Positions 1 through 8,369 of a stretch of 45,559 nucleotides of DNA are shown here, piece by piece. Below the pieces are notes generated by a model that saw only the letters and a program-made list of their open reading frames with translations, made no database searches and was not told where the DNA came from. This DNA comes from an uncultured Lacticaseibacillus sp. (lineage in GTDB: Bacteria > Bacillota > Bacilli > Lactobacillales > Lactobacillaceae), in NCBI GenBank assembly GCA_934370925.1, contig CAKRNG010000017.1, positions 1 through 45,559 on the forward strand, given 5' to 3'. Numbering within the stretch: the stretch's first letter is position 1; each line of letters begins with the position of its first letter. A program made the position numbers and the translations under genes.

Positions 1-163
1 GTTAATGCTCAACTTCTGACCGGGGCACTGCGCTCTGTGATTCGACGCGCGCCAGAAGACTGCCCCCTAACATACAAGGCAGTCCCGACAGAAATCCTAA
101 GTTCGGGATTTCCGCTGAGACTACCCTGTATACCGGGGCCAAACCGTCTTCTGGCGCAGCCTC
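1..163 (-). repeat. MITE-like palindromic repeat, copy A (left end cut by window)
   Basis: This is the 5'-truncated member of the intergenic repeat family. Read on the minus strand it starts with GAGGCTGCGCCAGAAGAC (end at 163), runs through the long imperfect hairpin whose tip is GAAATCC/GGATTTC, and reaches the inner arm GTCTTCTGGCGC. Instead of the usual tail, bases 1-46 match the arm of the extra hairpin seen in copy B (2304-2349), so the rest of that hairpin probably lies left of the window. Confidence 0.85.
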
Positions 164-174
164 AATCGTTGCAC

Positions 175-204
175 TTTAACGTCTGCTCGCTGAACAGGTA
201 TAAT
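175..204 (+). promoter_or_regulatory. putative promoter of the zinc operon
   Basis: A perfect TATAAT (199-204) is preceded by TTTAAC (175-180) at an 18-base spacing. The sequence TGAACAGGTATA (191-202) overlapping the -10 resembles the AdcR/ZitR operator consensus TTAACYRGTTAA at only 8 of 12 positions, so autoregulation there is possible but weakly supported. Confidence 0.5.
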
Positions 205-240
205 GAAACTAATAAACATACCTGAAGTGAGGCAGTGGAC

Positions 241-696
241 ATGACGAATCAGTACTCAGATCAGCTTTCGACATTTATCAATGAGGTGCGGGGATTATTG
301 CCCGAAAATTCGCGTGAATTGTTACTTGGCGGAAGCGGGGACAAGTTAACCAGTACGCAGGGGCACGTATTGATGTTGCTTGCAGAAAATGACTCATTGA
401 CGAACGGGGAGCTATCTCGTCTGCTCGGCGTTTCTCAAGCGGCAGTCACGAAGGCAATGCGGGGGTTGGCACAAGCCACGCCTGCATTGGTCGAAGCAAC
501 GGTTAATCCTGAAGATGCACGTGTGAAGGCGTGGTCATTGACGGCAACCGGAAGTACGTTTGCGGCAGCCCACCGCGTTCGTCATGAAGAGACGGCACAG
601 GTATACGGCGATATTTTGAATGAATTCAGCCACGATGAACAGGAAACCATTAGTCGGTTCTTGTCGGCGTTGTTGGACAGGTTAAAGGCAGAATAA
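241..696 (+). CDS. zitR: MarR-family zinc-responsive repressor (ZitR/AdcR-like)
   Basis: A winged-helix MarR regulator of about 151 residues. The DNA-binding part is visible as LTNGELSRLLGVSQAAVTKA, followed by the wing region around NPEDARVKAWSLTATG. A long N-terminal helix precedes it and C-terminal dimerisation helices follow. ATG at 241 is chosen because GTGAGG at 227-232 sits 8 bases upstream; the in-frame GTG at 235 would be too close. It is followed by the ATPase and permease of a zinc ABC transporter, the standard zit/adc order in lactococci and streptococci, where the regulator represses uptake when zinc is sufficient. The zinc role is inferred mainly from this context. Confidence 0.82.
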   Translation: MTNQYSDQLSTFINEVRGLLPENSRELLLGGSGDKLTSTQGHVLMLLAENDSLTNGELSRLLGVSQAAVTKAMRGLAQATPALVEATVNPEDARVKAWSLTATGSTFAAAHRVRHEETAQVYGDILNEFSHDEQETISRFLSALLDRLKAE

Positions 697-741
697 ACCG
701 ACAATCCGGATTCGTGGTTGTCGGTGGTATAGGAGACAATC

Positions 742-1407
742 ATGAAACTTATTTTATCTGGGGAGGACGTCGCCATTCAGATGGGGAACCGCCGCCTTTA
801 TTCAGGTGTGTCATTTGCCCTGCATCAGGGGGAAATGCTGGCGCTGACGGGTGAAAATGGCGTGGGAAAAACAACGCTGGTTCGCGCCATTATGGGACAG
901 GTTCATCCGGTTCAAGGGCGAATTCAGTGGGCACAGGCACGCCCTGTGATGAGTTACGTGCCGCAATATCGGGCGGAAGCAGATGCATTCGGGCTGCGTA
1001 TTATCGATTTCGTGGGCCTCAGTTTCGATCAGGGATTCAGGCCGTGGTTGTCACGTGTGGAAAAATCAGTTTTGGCAACCGTCCTGGCGCAGACCGGGTT
1101 AACCGACATTGCAACGCGGCGAATGGACACGGCGTCTGGGGGGGAACGGCAGCGTGCGTACTTAGCGCAGGCGCTGGTGCGACAACCACAACTGTTGATT
1201 CTGGATGAAGCCACTGCAAATTTGGACGTGGATGCAAAATTTGAATTGATGGACGCAGTGGCAACTCAGCAGCACCAGGCGAATCTCGGAGTTTTGTTGA
1301 TTAGTCATGATCCTGAGATTGTGGCGCGTTACGCAGACGCGACGCTACACCTGCAAGCGGGGGGCGGGACGTTGATGCATCATGAAGGGGTGGTGGCACA
1401 TGTTTAG
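742..1407 (+). CDS. zitP: zinc ABC transporter ATP-binding protein (ZitP/AdcC/ZnuC-like)
   Basis: A 221-residue ABC ATPase that would energise metal import through the adjacent permease. The Walker A motif GENGVGKTT is at about residues 37-45. The signature SGGERQR, Walker B LLILDEAT, D-loop and switch histidine (LLISHD) follow in order. Length fits the ZnuC/AdcC class. The start ATG at 742 follows AGGAGA at 730-735. The gene begins 45 bases after the regulator, and its last codons overlap the permease start by 8 bases, so the three genes are probably one operon and the last two translationally coupled. Manganese specificity cannot be excluded from the ATPase alone. Confidence 0.87.
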   Translation: MKLILSGEDVAIQMGNRRLYSGVSFALHQGEMLALTGENGVGKTTLVRAIMGQVHPVQGRIQWAQARPVMSYVPQYRAEADAFGLRIIDFVGLSFDQGFRPWLSRVEKSVLATVLAQTGLTDIATRRMDTASGGERQRAYLAQALVRQPQLLILDEATANLDVDAKFELMDAVATQQHQANLGVLLISHDPEIVARYADATLHLQAGGGTLMHHEGVVAHV

Positions 1408-2182
1408 TTTTCCTTTCATGCAGAACGCGTTCTTAGTTGGTACCTTAATTGCCATTATTGCGGGCGCGCTGGGTGTATTCGTGGTTGCACGACAAATGGC
1501 CTTTTTGACCCATGTTCTTGGCGAGATAGGATTTGCGGGAGCAGCGTTTGGGCTGTTCATGTCTTGGTCGCCACTTGCGGGGATGACGTTGTTCACGACT
1601 GCTGCGGCGTTTACGGTGGGGCAGTTGGGGGCAAAGGAACGTCATGCGGATGCCATTATCGCGACGGTGAGCTCCGTGGCGATTGGGCTGGGGGTTGCGT
1701 TTCTGGCGCTAGCACACAAGAATGCGAGTGCGGCGACGAGTATTCTATTTGGTTCCATCTTCAGCATTAGTCAAACGAACGTGGTGCAGGTTTGCGTGCT
1801 GGTTGCGGTGGTGCTTGTCATCTTGATTGTGCTGTTTCGGCCGCTTCGCCACTATGCGTTCGATGACACAACGGCGCAGTATACAGTGCCACACGTGAAA
1901 CTATTGGGAATTGTTTTTCTAGTTTTGATGGCACTAACGGTTGCGGTGTCGGCGCAGATTGTGGGTTCACTGCTCATCTTCATCCTGGTTACTATTCCGG
2001 GAAGCGCCGCGATTCGGTGGGGCGGTAGTGTGAGTGCGATGGTCCTTCGTTCAGTGCTGTTTGCGTTACTGGGTGTGTGGCTTGCATTGGTGCTGGCATA
2101 CGTCACAGACATGCCGGTCAGTTTCTACATCGCCATGATTGAAGCGGCGATTTACCTCGTCACGTTGGCGTGGAAGCGGTAG
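1400..2182 (+). CDS. zitQ: zinc ABC transporter permease (ZitQ/AdcB/ZnuB-like)
   Basis: A 260-residue polytopic membrane protein of the ABC-3 permease family with about eight hydrophobic segments. The N-terminal part reads MFSFPFMQNAFLVGTLIAII, typical of ZnuB/AdcB proteins. The ATG at 1400 is preferred over the in-frame ATG at 1382 because GAAGGGGTGG lies just before it, and it overlaps the ATPase stop by 8 bases. No gene for a zinc-binding lipoprotein follows; the next gene is convergent. The transporter must use a binding protein encoded elsewhere. Confidence 0.87.
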   Translation: MFSFPFMQNAFLVGTLIAIIAGALGVFVVARQMAFLTHVLGEIGFAGAAFGLFMSWSPLAGMTLFTTAAAFTVGQLGAKERHADAIIATVSSVAIGLGVAFLALAHKNASAATSILFGSIFSISQTNVVQVCVLVAVVLVILIVLFRPLRHYAFDDTTAQYTVPHVKLLGIVFLVLMALTVAVSAQIVGSLLIFILVTIPGSAAIRWGGSVSAMVLRSVLFALLGVWLALVLAYVTDMPVSFYIAMIEAAIYLVTLAWKR

Positions 2183-2186
2183 GCGG

Positions 2187-2464
2187 ATGGTGCCACGAAT
2201 CTAGGACACACGGACGCTGCATCCTAGTCGAGCTACGTGCCCCAGAAGTCTGCGCTTAACCCAGAATTGATTGCGGCGGAAATGCACCGCCTCCATCAAT
2301 TCTACGTTAATGCTCAACTTCTGACCGGGGCACTTCGCTCTCGTGATTCGTTGCGCGCCAGAAGACTACCCCGGTATACAAAGCAGGCCCGGTAGAAATC
2401 CTAAGTTCGGGATTTCCGCCGGGCCTTCCTTGTATACCGGGGCCAAACCGTCTTCTGGCGCAGC
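2187..2464 (-). repeat. MITE-like repeat, copy B, with an extra internal hairpin
   Basis: Minus-strand copy between the convergent zitQ and ATPase genes. The right part (about 2352-2464) is the usual long hairpin. An additional ~100-bp imperfect palindrome (about 2243-2340) with ends GTGCCCC and GGGGCAC and inner stem GGCGG/CCGCC is placed between hairpin and tail. The tail (about 2187-2240) is still recognisable as a diverged GACTAGGATG...CGTGTGTCCTAG. The unit is about 280 bp instead of about 160. Confidence 0.8.
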
Positions 2465-2469
2465 ATTTT

Positions 2470-4806
2470 TTAATGTTGCCACCGAATCTTGCCCAGTACC
2501 CGCCGGCCTAAGAATTCTTGGAGGAAAAGGTAAACGGGTAACGTTGAGGCCGCGAGGGGACCGTACAGCAAGAAGAGCTTCCAGTCCCAGAGATTTGCGA
2601 GGGAGAAGAGGGGATTAATGACGAAGAAGACGCCGAATAATGCAATCCCCGCAACGACGACCATTCCGAATTTGTACCGGTTGAAGGGGCGTGAAACTCG
2701 GAAGAGGACGTTATACGAAATGCAACCAATCATAAGCACAACGAGGGTGCCGGTTGTTTTGAAGGAGAGGTGCCAGCTATATTCCAGCCACGTTAGTCCC
2801 AACGTATACAGAATAATCGCGAGTGAGGCGGGCGCGGCGAACATCATGACCTTCTTCAAGAACTGACCAGTGACGCGGGCAAAGTTTGGTTCCAGGGTGA
2901 GGAAGAAGGATGGTACTGCGACCGCAACGGCTGAAACGGGCGTCAGGTAGATGGGCACAATGGGGTAATCCATGTTCAAAACGATGAAGAGTGTGGCCAA
3001 TACCACGGAGTACATCGTTTTGATTAAGTAAAGGGAGGCCACAGACTCGATATTGTTGATGACGCGGCGGCCTTCGTTCAGCACACCCGTCATGGCATCG
3101 AAGTTCGACTTTAGGAGCACAAAATCGGCAATGGCACTCGCAGCATCCGCCCCGCTTGCCATCGCAATCGAACAATCTGCCTGGCGCATCGCCAAGACAT
3201 CGTTGACACCATCCCCAGTCATGGCGACGGTGTGTCCACTGGCTTGATGCGCGGCAATCAGACGCTGCTTCTGCTCAGGCGTCACGCGGCCGAACACAGT
3301 GTAGGTCTGCATGAGTTCGCCAAAGTCGGTATCCTCAGCAATGGTCGACATGTTCACGTACCGGTCTGCATTTGGAATTTCAGCCTGGCGTGCGACGTTT
3401 GCAACGGTGACGGGATTATCCCCCGAAATCACTTTGAGGTCGACGTCCTGCTTCGTGAAGAAGGACAGCGTATCGATGGCAGTTGGACGTAATTCATCCG
3501 CGATGGTAATAAGTCCTAGCAGTGTCGGTTGTGTGAGGGGCGTTGACAGCGTGGTTGCTTGGCCCACAACGAGGACACGCAGCCCAGTTTCAGCTGCCTG
3601 TGCCACTTCACGGGCAACGGCATCCGGAAGGCCTTCAGGGAAGGTGAATTCGGGCGCGCCAAGGAAGTAACTTTCGCCATTGCTGAAGGTTGCACCGGAC
3701 CATTTTCGTGCGGAGCTAAACGGAACCGTTTGTTGCACCGTCCAGAATTCGGGCTGTGGCGTTGCCTCTTTGACGGCTAATGCGGTCTCGTTGTCATCGT
3801 TGAGTGCGTAAACGACCGCGGCAGCAATCGTTTTAACATCCTGCGTTTTGGCGGGGGCAACGGGGACGACAGATTGCACGTGCAATTTGCCACTCGTGAT
3901 GGTTCCCGTTTTGTCTAAGCAAATGGTGTCAACACGGGCGAGTGCTTCAATTGCGGTGAGGGACCGAACGAGCACCTGCTTGCGGGCTAAATTACGGCTG
4001 GATACGGCGAGTGCCACGTTGGTGAGCAGGACGAGCCCCTCCGGAATCATCCCAATCACGGCAGCACTCATGGACAGAATCGCGCGTGAGTAAACACCCC
4101 GCCGCAGCATGGATGTGAGGAACAGCAGCACCCCAATTGGAATCAGAACCCACGTGAGAATCTGAATAATACGGTTAATTGTGGCGAGAAGCTGGCTCGT
4201 ACTTTCTTTCTCTGACTTCGCTTCGAGGGCGAGCTTGGCGGCGAACGTTTGGTCACCGACATGCGTCACCAACATTTCGGTTTGCCCCGCCACCACAAAA
4301 CTGCCGGAGCGAAGCGGGTCGCCAGGTGCTTTGCGAATGGCGTTGGGCTCACCAGTCAGCGGGCTTTCGTCAATTTCAACGACAGTATCCGCAATGGTCG
4401 TGCCGTCAACTGCGATTTGATCCCCGCGCCGCAGAATGACGAGGTCGTCTGTAACAATCTGATCTTGTGGAATGGCGATTTCCTGACCATTACGTCGGAC
4501 GTGCGCCTGTGCTTGATTCAGGATGGTGAGGGAGTCGACCTGCTTTTTCGCGCGTACTTCCTGGAAGGTCCCAATCGCGGTATTCACGATGGCAACACCG
4601 AGGAAGAGGAGGTTTTTATAGCTGCCTGTTGTGAAGATGAGGGCACCGAGGACCACGTTCACCAGGTTGAATAGCGTGAACGTATTCTCAGCGATAATCT
4701 GGCCGATTGAACGGGTTAAGGGGGATAAGGTTGTGTTAACCTGACCAGCACGGGTACGTTCTTCAACTTCACTTGAGGTGAGACCACTTGAATTGTGAAC
4801 TGACAC
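2470..4806 (-). CDS. P-type cation-transporting ATPase (CtpE/Exp7-like)
   Basis: A P-type ATPase of about 778 residues. Visible elements are the actuator loop DESPLTGEPN, the M4 motif MIPEGL, the phosphorylation site DKTGTITSG (Asp near residue 300), and the hinge motif MTGDGVND. Transmembrane segments flank these, with a C-terminal bundle. There is no N-terminal metal-binding domain, so it is not a copper/cadmium CPx-type pump. The IPEGL motif suggests the CtpE/Exp7 group, in which calcium transport has been reported for mycobacterial CtpE; the substrate here is unknown. GTG at 4806 is chosen because AAGGA lies about 10 bases upstream; GTG at 4815 is nearly on top of that site. Monocistronic, converging on zitQ. 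Confidence 0.85.
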   Translation of the reverse strand: MSVHNSSGLTSSEVEERTRAGQVNTTLSPLTRSIGQIIAENTFTLFNLVNVVLGALIFTTGSYKNLLFLGVAIVNTAIGTFQEVRAKKQVDSLTILNQAQAHVRRNGQEIAIPQDQIVTDDLVILRRGDQIAVDGTTIADTVVEIDESPLTGEPNAIRKAPGDPLRSGSFVVAGQTEMLVTHVGDQTFAAKLALEAKSEKESTSQLLATINRIIQILTWVLIPIGVLLFLTSMLRRGVYSRAILSMSAAVIGMIPEGLVLLTNVALAVSSRNLARKQVLVRSLTAIEALARVDTICLDKTGTITSGKLHVQSVVPVAPAKTQDVKTIAAAVVYALNDDNETALAVKEATPQPEFWTVQQTVPFSSARKWSGATFSNGESYFLGAPEFTFPEGLPDAVAREVAQAAETGLRVLVVGQATTLSTPLTQPTLLGLITIADELRPTAIDTLSFFTKQDVDLKVISGDNPVTVANVARQAEIPNADRYVNMSTIAEDTDFGELMQTYTVFGRVTPEQKQRLIAAHQASGHTVAMTGDGVNDVLAMRQADCSIAMASGADAASAIADFVLLKSNFDAMTGVLNEGRRVINNIESVASLYLIKTMYSVVLATLFIVLNMDYPIVPIYLTPVSAVAVAVPSFFLTLEPNFARVTGQFLKKVMMFAAPASLAIILYTLGLTWLEYSWHLSFKTTGTLVVLMIGCISYNVLFRVSRPFNRYKFGMVVVAGIALFGVFFVINPLFSLANLWDWKLFLLYGPLAASTLPVYLFLQEFLGRRVLGKIRWQH

Positions 4807-5309
4807 CGCACTCACATCCTTTCTTTACTTCTATTTTAAAGGTTTGGGGCGGGTTTGTGCGACGCTTACGCGGGAAATAGGTAAAATTTAAGCACGGGCG
4901 GCGGTTGCGGGGGAAAGTTCAGCTCCGGTTTTGGCGTGTCTCCAGTGGTGGGGCACGGTTCTAGAGGTTGCGCCATAAGTCCAAAGCACACGAACATTAC
5001 ATCCAGTCGCACGCCAAAACCTCCGCTGAACTTTTCCCGCAACGGCCTATGATTTCCGTTTATAGTTTCAAAGACGTAAGAATGTATATAAAGTTAAGTT
5101 TAAGTAGTCGTTTCGTGATTAAAGTTATTAAAAAATCTCGCCCATGGTATTCCCAACGTCGGTAAAATAAACTTCAGTGAACAACTTAGCCCGCGATAAA
5201 CGAATCTGTTTAAGTCGTTTCACACCACCGTTTCGCTTAATGGCCTCTATTATTTTTGCAGTTCGTGCGGGATAATGGGAACAATAACTGACTGATGGGG
5301 GTGGCTTGA
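4807..5309. other. 503-base intergenic stretch without a gene
   Basis: Between the divergent ATPase and peptidase genes. It contains repeat copy C (4905-5042) and then about 260 AT-richer bases that must hold the peptidase promoter; no clear -35/-10 pair was recognised. Short open frames here lack ribosome binding sites. Confidence 0.6.
4905..5042. repeat. repeat tail module (copy C) enclosed in a ~34-bp inverted repeat
   Basis: The core 4964-5010 is the minus-strand tail unit (GAGGTTGCGCCATAAG to CATCCAGTCGC) without the long hairpin. It is enclosed by imperfect inverted arms, 4905-4938 and 5010-5042, running from TTGCGGG to TTTTGGCGTG. Bases 4899-4917 recur exactly, inverted, at 11789-11807. 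Confidence 0.75.
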
Positions 5310-6224
5310 ATGCCAACAATTAATCCGAATGGAACGCGGTTTGTGACGCTTAAAAATGGGTTTCATCTGTGGACACAAACAACCGGAGATGGTGAAATTC
5401 AGCTTTTGACCTTGCACGGGGGTCCCGGGGGTACGAATGAGGTGTTTGAAAACTTCGGGGAACGCCTAAACGCTTATGGTGTGCGCGTGAGTCGGTATGA
5501 TCAATTGGGCTCGTTCTTTTCCGATCAGCCTGACTTTAGCCTACAGGAAAATCGCGATGCGTTCCTCAACATTGATTATTATTTGGAAGAAGTTGAGGAA
5601 GTACGCCAGCAATTGGGACTCGAAAACTTCTTTCTGCTCGGGCAGTCATGGGGTGGGGTGCTTGCGATTGAGTATGCGCTCAAATACGGACAACATTTGC
5701 GCGGGTTAATTTTGAGTTCCATGATTGATAACCTTGATGAGTATATCGTCAACATCAATGCCATCCGGGAGCAGTTGTTTAGTGCGGATGAAGTTGCGTA
5801 CATGAAACGGTGCGAGGATGACCATCGCTTTGACGACGCGCACTATGTTGAACTTGTCGCCACATTGGGTGAACAATATCTGCACCATGCAAGTGACCCA
5901 CAACCGAAACACTTGATTCGAACAATGGGAACGCCGGTCTACAATTATTTTCAGGGTGATAATGAATTTGTCATGGTTGGGAAGTTGAAGGATTGGGATC
6001 GACGCGGTGATTTACAGCGGATTAACGTGCCGACCTACCTGACGTTTGGGGGGCATGAGACGATGCCACTGACGGCCGCCAGACGCATGGCAGCTGAATT
6101 ACCGAATAGCCGGTTGCACATCACGCCGGGCGCAGGACACGGGCAGATGCTAGATAATCCAGATGATTACTTCCAGCATCTGGGTGAATTCTTGACGGAT
6201 GTAACGCGTGGCGAATTTAAGTAA
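5310..6224 (+). CDS. pepI: proline iminopeptidase-like alpha/beta hydrolase
   Basis: A 304-residue cytoplasmic peptidase that would release N-terminal proline from peptides. The oxyanion motif LTLHGGPGG is near residue 33, the S33-family element RYDQLG follows, and the nucleophile elbow GQSWGG (Ser near residue 113) is clear. The C-terminal catalytic His lies in GAGHGQ. Where the acid is expected the sequence reads GGHETMP, so Glu appears in place of the usual Asp. Length matches lactobacillar PepI. The ATG follows GGGGGTGG. It is followed after 10 bases by an acetyltransferase gene, so the two are probably cotranscribed. Confidence 0.83.
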   Translation: MPTINPNGTRFVTLKNGFHLWTQTTGDGEIQLLTLHGGPGGTNEVFENFGERLNAYGVRVSRYDQLGSFFSDQPDFSLQENRDAFLNIDYYLEEVEEVRQQLGLENFFLLGQSWGGVLAIEYALKYGQHLRGLILSSMIDNLDEYIVNINAIREQLFSADEVAYMKRCEDDHRFDDAHYVELVATLGEQYLHHASDPQPKHLIRTMGTPVYNYFQGDNEFVMVGKLKDWDRRGDLQRINVPTYLTFGGHETMPLTAARRMAAELPNSRLHITPGAGHGQMLDNPDDYFQHLGEFLTDVTRGEFK

Positions 6225-6234
6225 GGGGAATATG

Positions 6235-6765
6235 ATGATGGGCGCAAGTTATGTACGTCCTGGGGTGGTGGCGGATATTCCGGCCATCATGCAGGTGATT
6301 CAAGATGCCAAGCAATTTTTAGCGGGTCAGAATATTGACCAGTGGCAGGGAGCTTACCCTAATCAGGCGGCGGTTGAAGCGGATATTGCGGCGGGGACGA
6401 ATCGCGTTCTTGTGGTGGCCAATCAAGTCGTTGGCATTGCAAGTCTCATTCCTGGACCAGACCCTTTCTATGATTATATCGAGGGCGTGGGTTGGCACGG
6501 GACGAATGATTACTATGCGATTCACCGGTTTGCGATTGGGGATGCAGGGCGGCAAATGCATTTGAGCCGCCCACTGATGACGGCGCTGTTGAGCGAGTTA
6601 TACGCACGCGGTGTTCGCGATGTGCGTGTCGATACGCATCCAGATAATCAGATTATGCAACACGTGGTGACGAGTAATGGATTTGTGAGAACCGGAACTG
6701 TTTACTTAGATGAACCCGTGCCAGAACGCTATGCTTATCAGTTAGAGATGGACGTATCGCGCTAA
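6235..6765 (+). CDS. GNAT-family N-acetyltransferase
   Basis: A GNAT acetyltransferase of about 176 residues that would transfer an acetyl group from acetyl-CoA to an unknown acceptor. N-terminal YVRPGVVADIPAIMQVI is the usual GNAT opening; the C-terminal part VDTHPDNQIMQHVVTSNGF matches the motif-B region of the fold. Three consecutive in-frame ATGs (6232, 6235, 6238) follow AAGGGG at 6223-6228; 6235 gives a 6-base spacing. It starts 10 bases after the pepI stop, implying cotranscription. Substrate is not predictable. Confidence 0.8.
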   Translation: MMGASYVRPGVVADIPAIMQVIQDAKQFLAGQNIDQWQGAYPNQAAVEADIAAGTNRVLVVANQVVGIASLIPGPDPFYDYIEGVGWHGTNDYYAIHRFAIGDAGRQMHLSRPLMTALLSELYARGVRDVRVDTHPDNQIMQHVVTSNGFVRTGTVYLDEPVPERYAYQLEMDVSR

Positions 6766-6787
6766 TACGTGACATCTGTCCGCATAC

Positions 6788-6824
6788 AAAAAGTCCCCGT
6801 AACGTGTCGAAACGGGGACTTTTT
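6788..6824. terminator. bidirectional terminator
   Basis: AAAAGTCCCCGT and ACGGGGACTTTT form a 12-bp stem around a short loop, with A-tract and T-tract on opposite sides. It serves the acetyltransferase (plus) and the MarR gene (minus). Confidence 0.9.
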
Positions 6825-6848
6825 GTGTAAAGTAAGGAAATGGTACGC

Positions 6849-7295
6849 TTAGTCGCGTTTAATTTTTGTCAGGTAATTGGTATCAACGAGATCTAACAGG
6901 TCACGTAATTCGGTCACTTTATCGATGCCTACTGCCGCAACGAATTGGTCGAACAGCTGGTTAACATCATCGGTGATGTCGTGTTCAACCTGTCGTCCCG
7001 CTGCGGTGAGATTCAATACGTGTTGCCTGCGATCATGCGTGGCTGTTTTCTGAGTCACGTAATCGAGGTCGCGAAGTGTGCGTAATTGTCGTGCGATGGC
7101 CGGTTTCGTGACCCCACGAAGCCGGACGATATCGGTCAGGTTTGTCACCCGTTCGTTGGCAATATCGCGTAGAATTTGGTACTGCTCGAACGATACCTGG
7201 TACGTGGCCATGGATGACTGAAGAACCAGATTGAGGTCCTTCAAGGTTTTGGAATAAGTGTCGATGAACATGGTCATCAGTTGGTTGGTTTCCAT
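6849..7295 (-). CDS. MarR-family transcriptional regulator
   Basis: A 148-residue winged-helix regulator. The recognition segment reads LTDIVRLRGVTKPAIARQLRTL and the wing contains TATHDRRQHVLNLTAAG. Flanking helices form the dimer interface. ATG at 7295 is selected because GGGAGG lies 8 bases upstream; a longer frame from 7328 has no such site. It is divergent from the membrane-anchored hydrolase gene at 7428, which is a plausible target, and a 10-base perfect palindrome lies between them. Ligand unknown. Confidence 0.85.
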   Translation of the reverse strand: METNQLMTMFIDTYSKTLKDLNLVLQSSMATYQVSFEQYQILRDIANERVTNLTDIVRLRGVTKPAIARQLRTLRDLDYVTQKTATHDRRQHVLNLTAAGRQVEHDITDDVNQLFDQFVAAVGIDKVTELRDLLDLVDTNYLTKIKRD

Positions 7296-7338
7296 TTTTT
7301 TGGCCTCCCAGTTTTGGTAATCGAACATTATGCTTTTA

Positions 7339-7348
7339 ATTGTACAAT
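7339..7348. promoter_or_regulatory. candidate operator palindrome
   Basis: ATTGTACAAT is a perfect 10-base palindrome in the 132-base gap between the divergent MarR and hydrolase genes. MarR proteins bind such palindromes in their own promoter regions; binding here is inference. Confidence 0.35.
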
Positions 7349-7427
7349 AGAGTCGGCCAAAAGTGTTGGTTTAGGGCGTCTGTTGTGCAAAATAAATTAA
7401 CAATTGAGCAAGTGAGGAGTATTTAAA

Positions 7428-8369
7428 TTGAAGTTATGGTTTCATAAACATCGTAAGCTTGTGACGTTCATCACAGTCTTGACCGTTTTTGTAGGTGTTG
7501 CCTACGTTGGGGCGTGTGAGTATTTCTATCGTGTCGCCTTCATCCCTAGTGAAAAGAGTTTCTTGAGCAATAAACAGACTGCGAGTGAGAAGTCTGCACG
7601 TGCATGGTTAAAGCAAGTGCCACACACGATTTGGCACGAAAAGGCAGTGGGGCATTCGTCATGGCAGCTGAACGCTTGGTACGTTCCCGCGGCAAAGAAG
7701 ACAAACAAGACCATCGTTGTGACGCACGGTTATATGAACACACATGCGGACATGGCGGAATACATTCGAACGTTCCATGATGCGGGCTATAACGTGCTTG
7801 CTCCCGACGACCGCGGTCATGGTTCTTCTGATGGCAAGTACGTTGGTTACGGCTGGGCAGATCGCCAGGATTACCAGAAGTGGATACGCCAAGTGATTCA
7901 GCAAAATGGGACGTCCAGTCAGATTGGCTTATTCGGCGTTTCCATGGGTGGTGCCACCGTCATGTATCTGGCGGGGATGAAGCTGCCGAGTCAGGTGAAG
8001 GCCGTCATTGAAGATTGTGGTTACACAAGCGTGGATGGTGAGCTCAGTTTCCAAGCCAAGAGCATGTACAATCTGCCTAGATGGCCACTGGTGCCGGGCG
8101 TCTTGGCGATTGCTAAATTACACACGGGCACCGATTATGCCCAAGCTGATGCGGTTGCGGGGTTGAAGCACAATCACTTACCAACATTGTTCATTCACGG
8201 TGCAAAGGATACATTCGTGCCAACCAGCATGGGGAAGCAAAGTTATGCAGCGAGTGCGGGGACGAAATCTCTGTGGATTGTGCCTGGCGCAACACACGCC
8301 AATAGCATTCACAAACAGCCGACCGAATACCGAAAGCGTGTCGTGAGCTTCTTCAACAAGCACCTTTAA
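7428..8369 (+). CDS. membrane-anchored alpha/beta hydrolase
   Basis: A 313-residue serine hydrolase with one N-terminal membrane segment (about residues 10-30), placing the enzyme outside the membrane. The HG motif VVTHGYMN, nucleophile elbow GVSMGG, acid in HGAKDTFVP and base in GATHANS make a complete triad. The family (YqkD-like, related to serine aminopeptidase S33) includes esterases and peptidases; substrate unknown. The start is TTG at 7428, supported by GAGGAG 8 bases upstream and by the immediate signal-anchor sequence. It is divergent from the MarR gene, which may control it. Confidence 0.85.
   Translation: MKLWFHKHRKLVTFITVLTVFVGVAYVGACEYFYRVAFIPSEKSFLSNKQTASEKSARAWLKQVPHTIWHEKAVGHSSWQLNAWYVPAAKKTNKTIVVTHGYMNTHADMAEYIRTFHDAGYNVLAPDDRGHGSSDGKYVGYGWADRQDYQKWIRQVIQQNGTSSQIGLFGVSMGGATVMYLAGMKLPSQVKAVIEDCGYTSVDGELSFQAKSMYNLPRWPLVPGVLAIAKLHTGTDYAQADAVAGLKHNHLPTLFIHGAKDTFVPTSMGKQSYAASAGTKSLWIVPGATHANSIHKQPTEYRKRVVSFFNKHL

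Noticed and set aside
191..202. AdcR/ZitR operator before zitR
   Set aside because: Only 8 of 12 consensus positions match; it is mentioned with the promoter but not claimed as a separate site.
37..225. Open frames running through the MITE-like repeats (also near 2343, 14612, 38140)
   Set aside because: These frames translate the palindromic repeat itself and differ between copies, so they are not genes.
5128..5319. Leftward 63-codon frame before pepI
   Set aside because: No ribosome binding site; it overlaps the pepI start and lies in promoter DNA.
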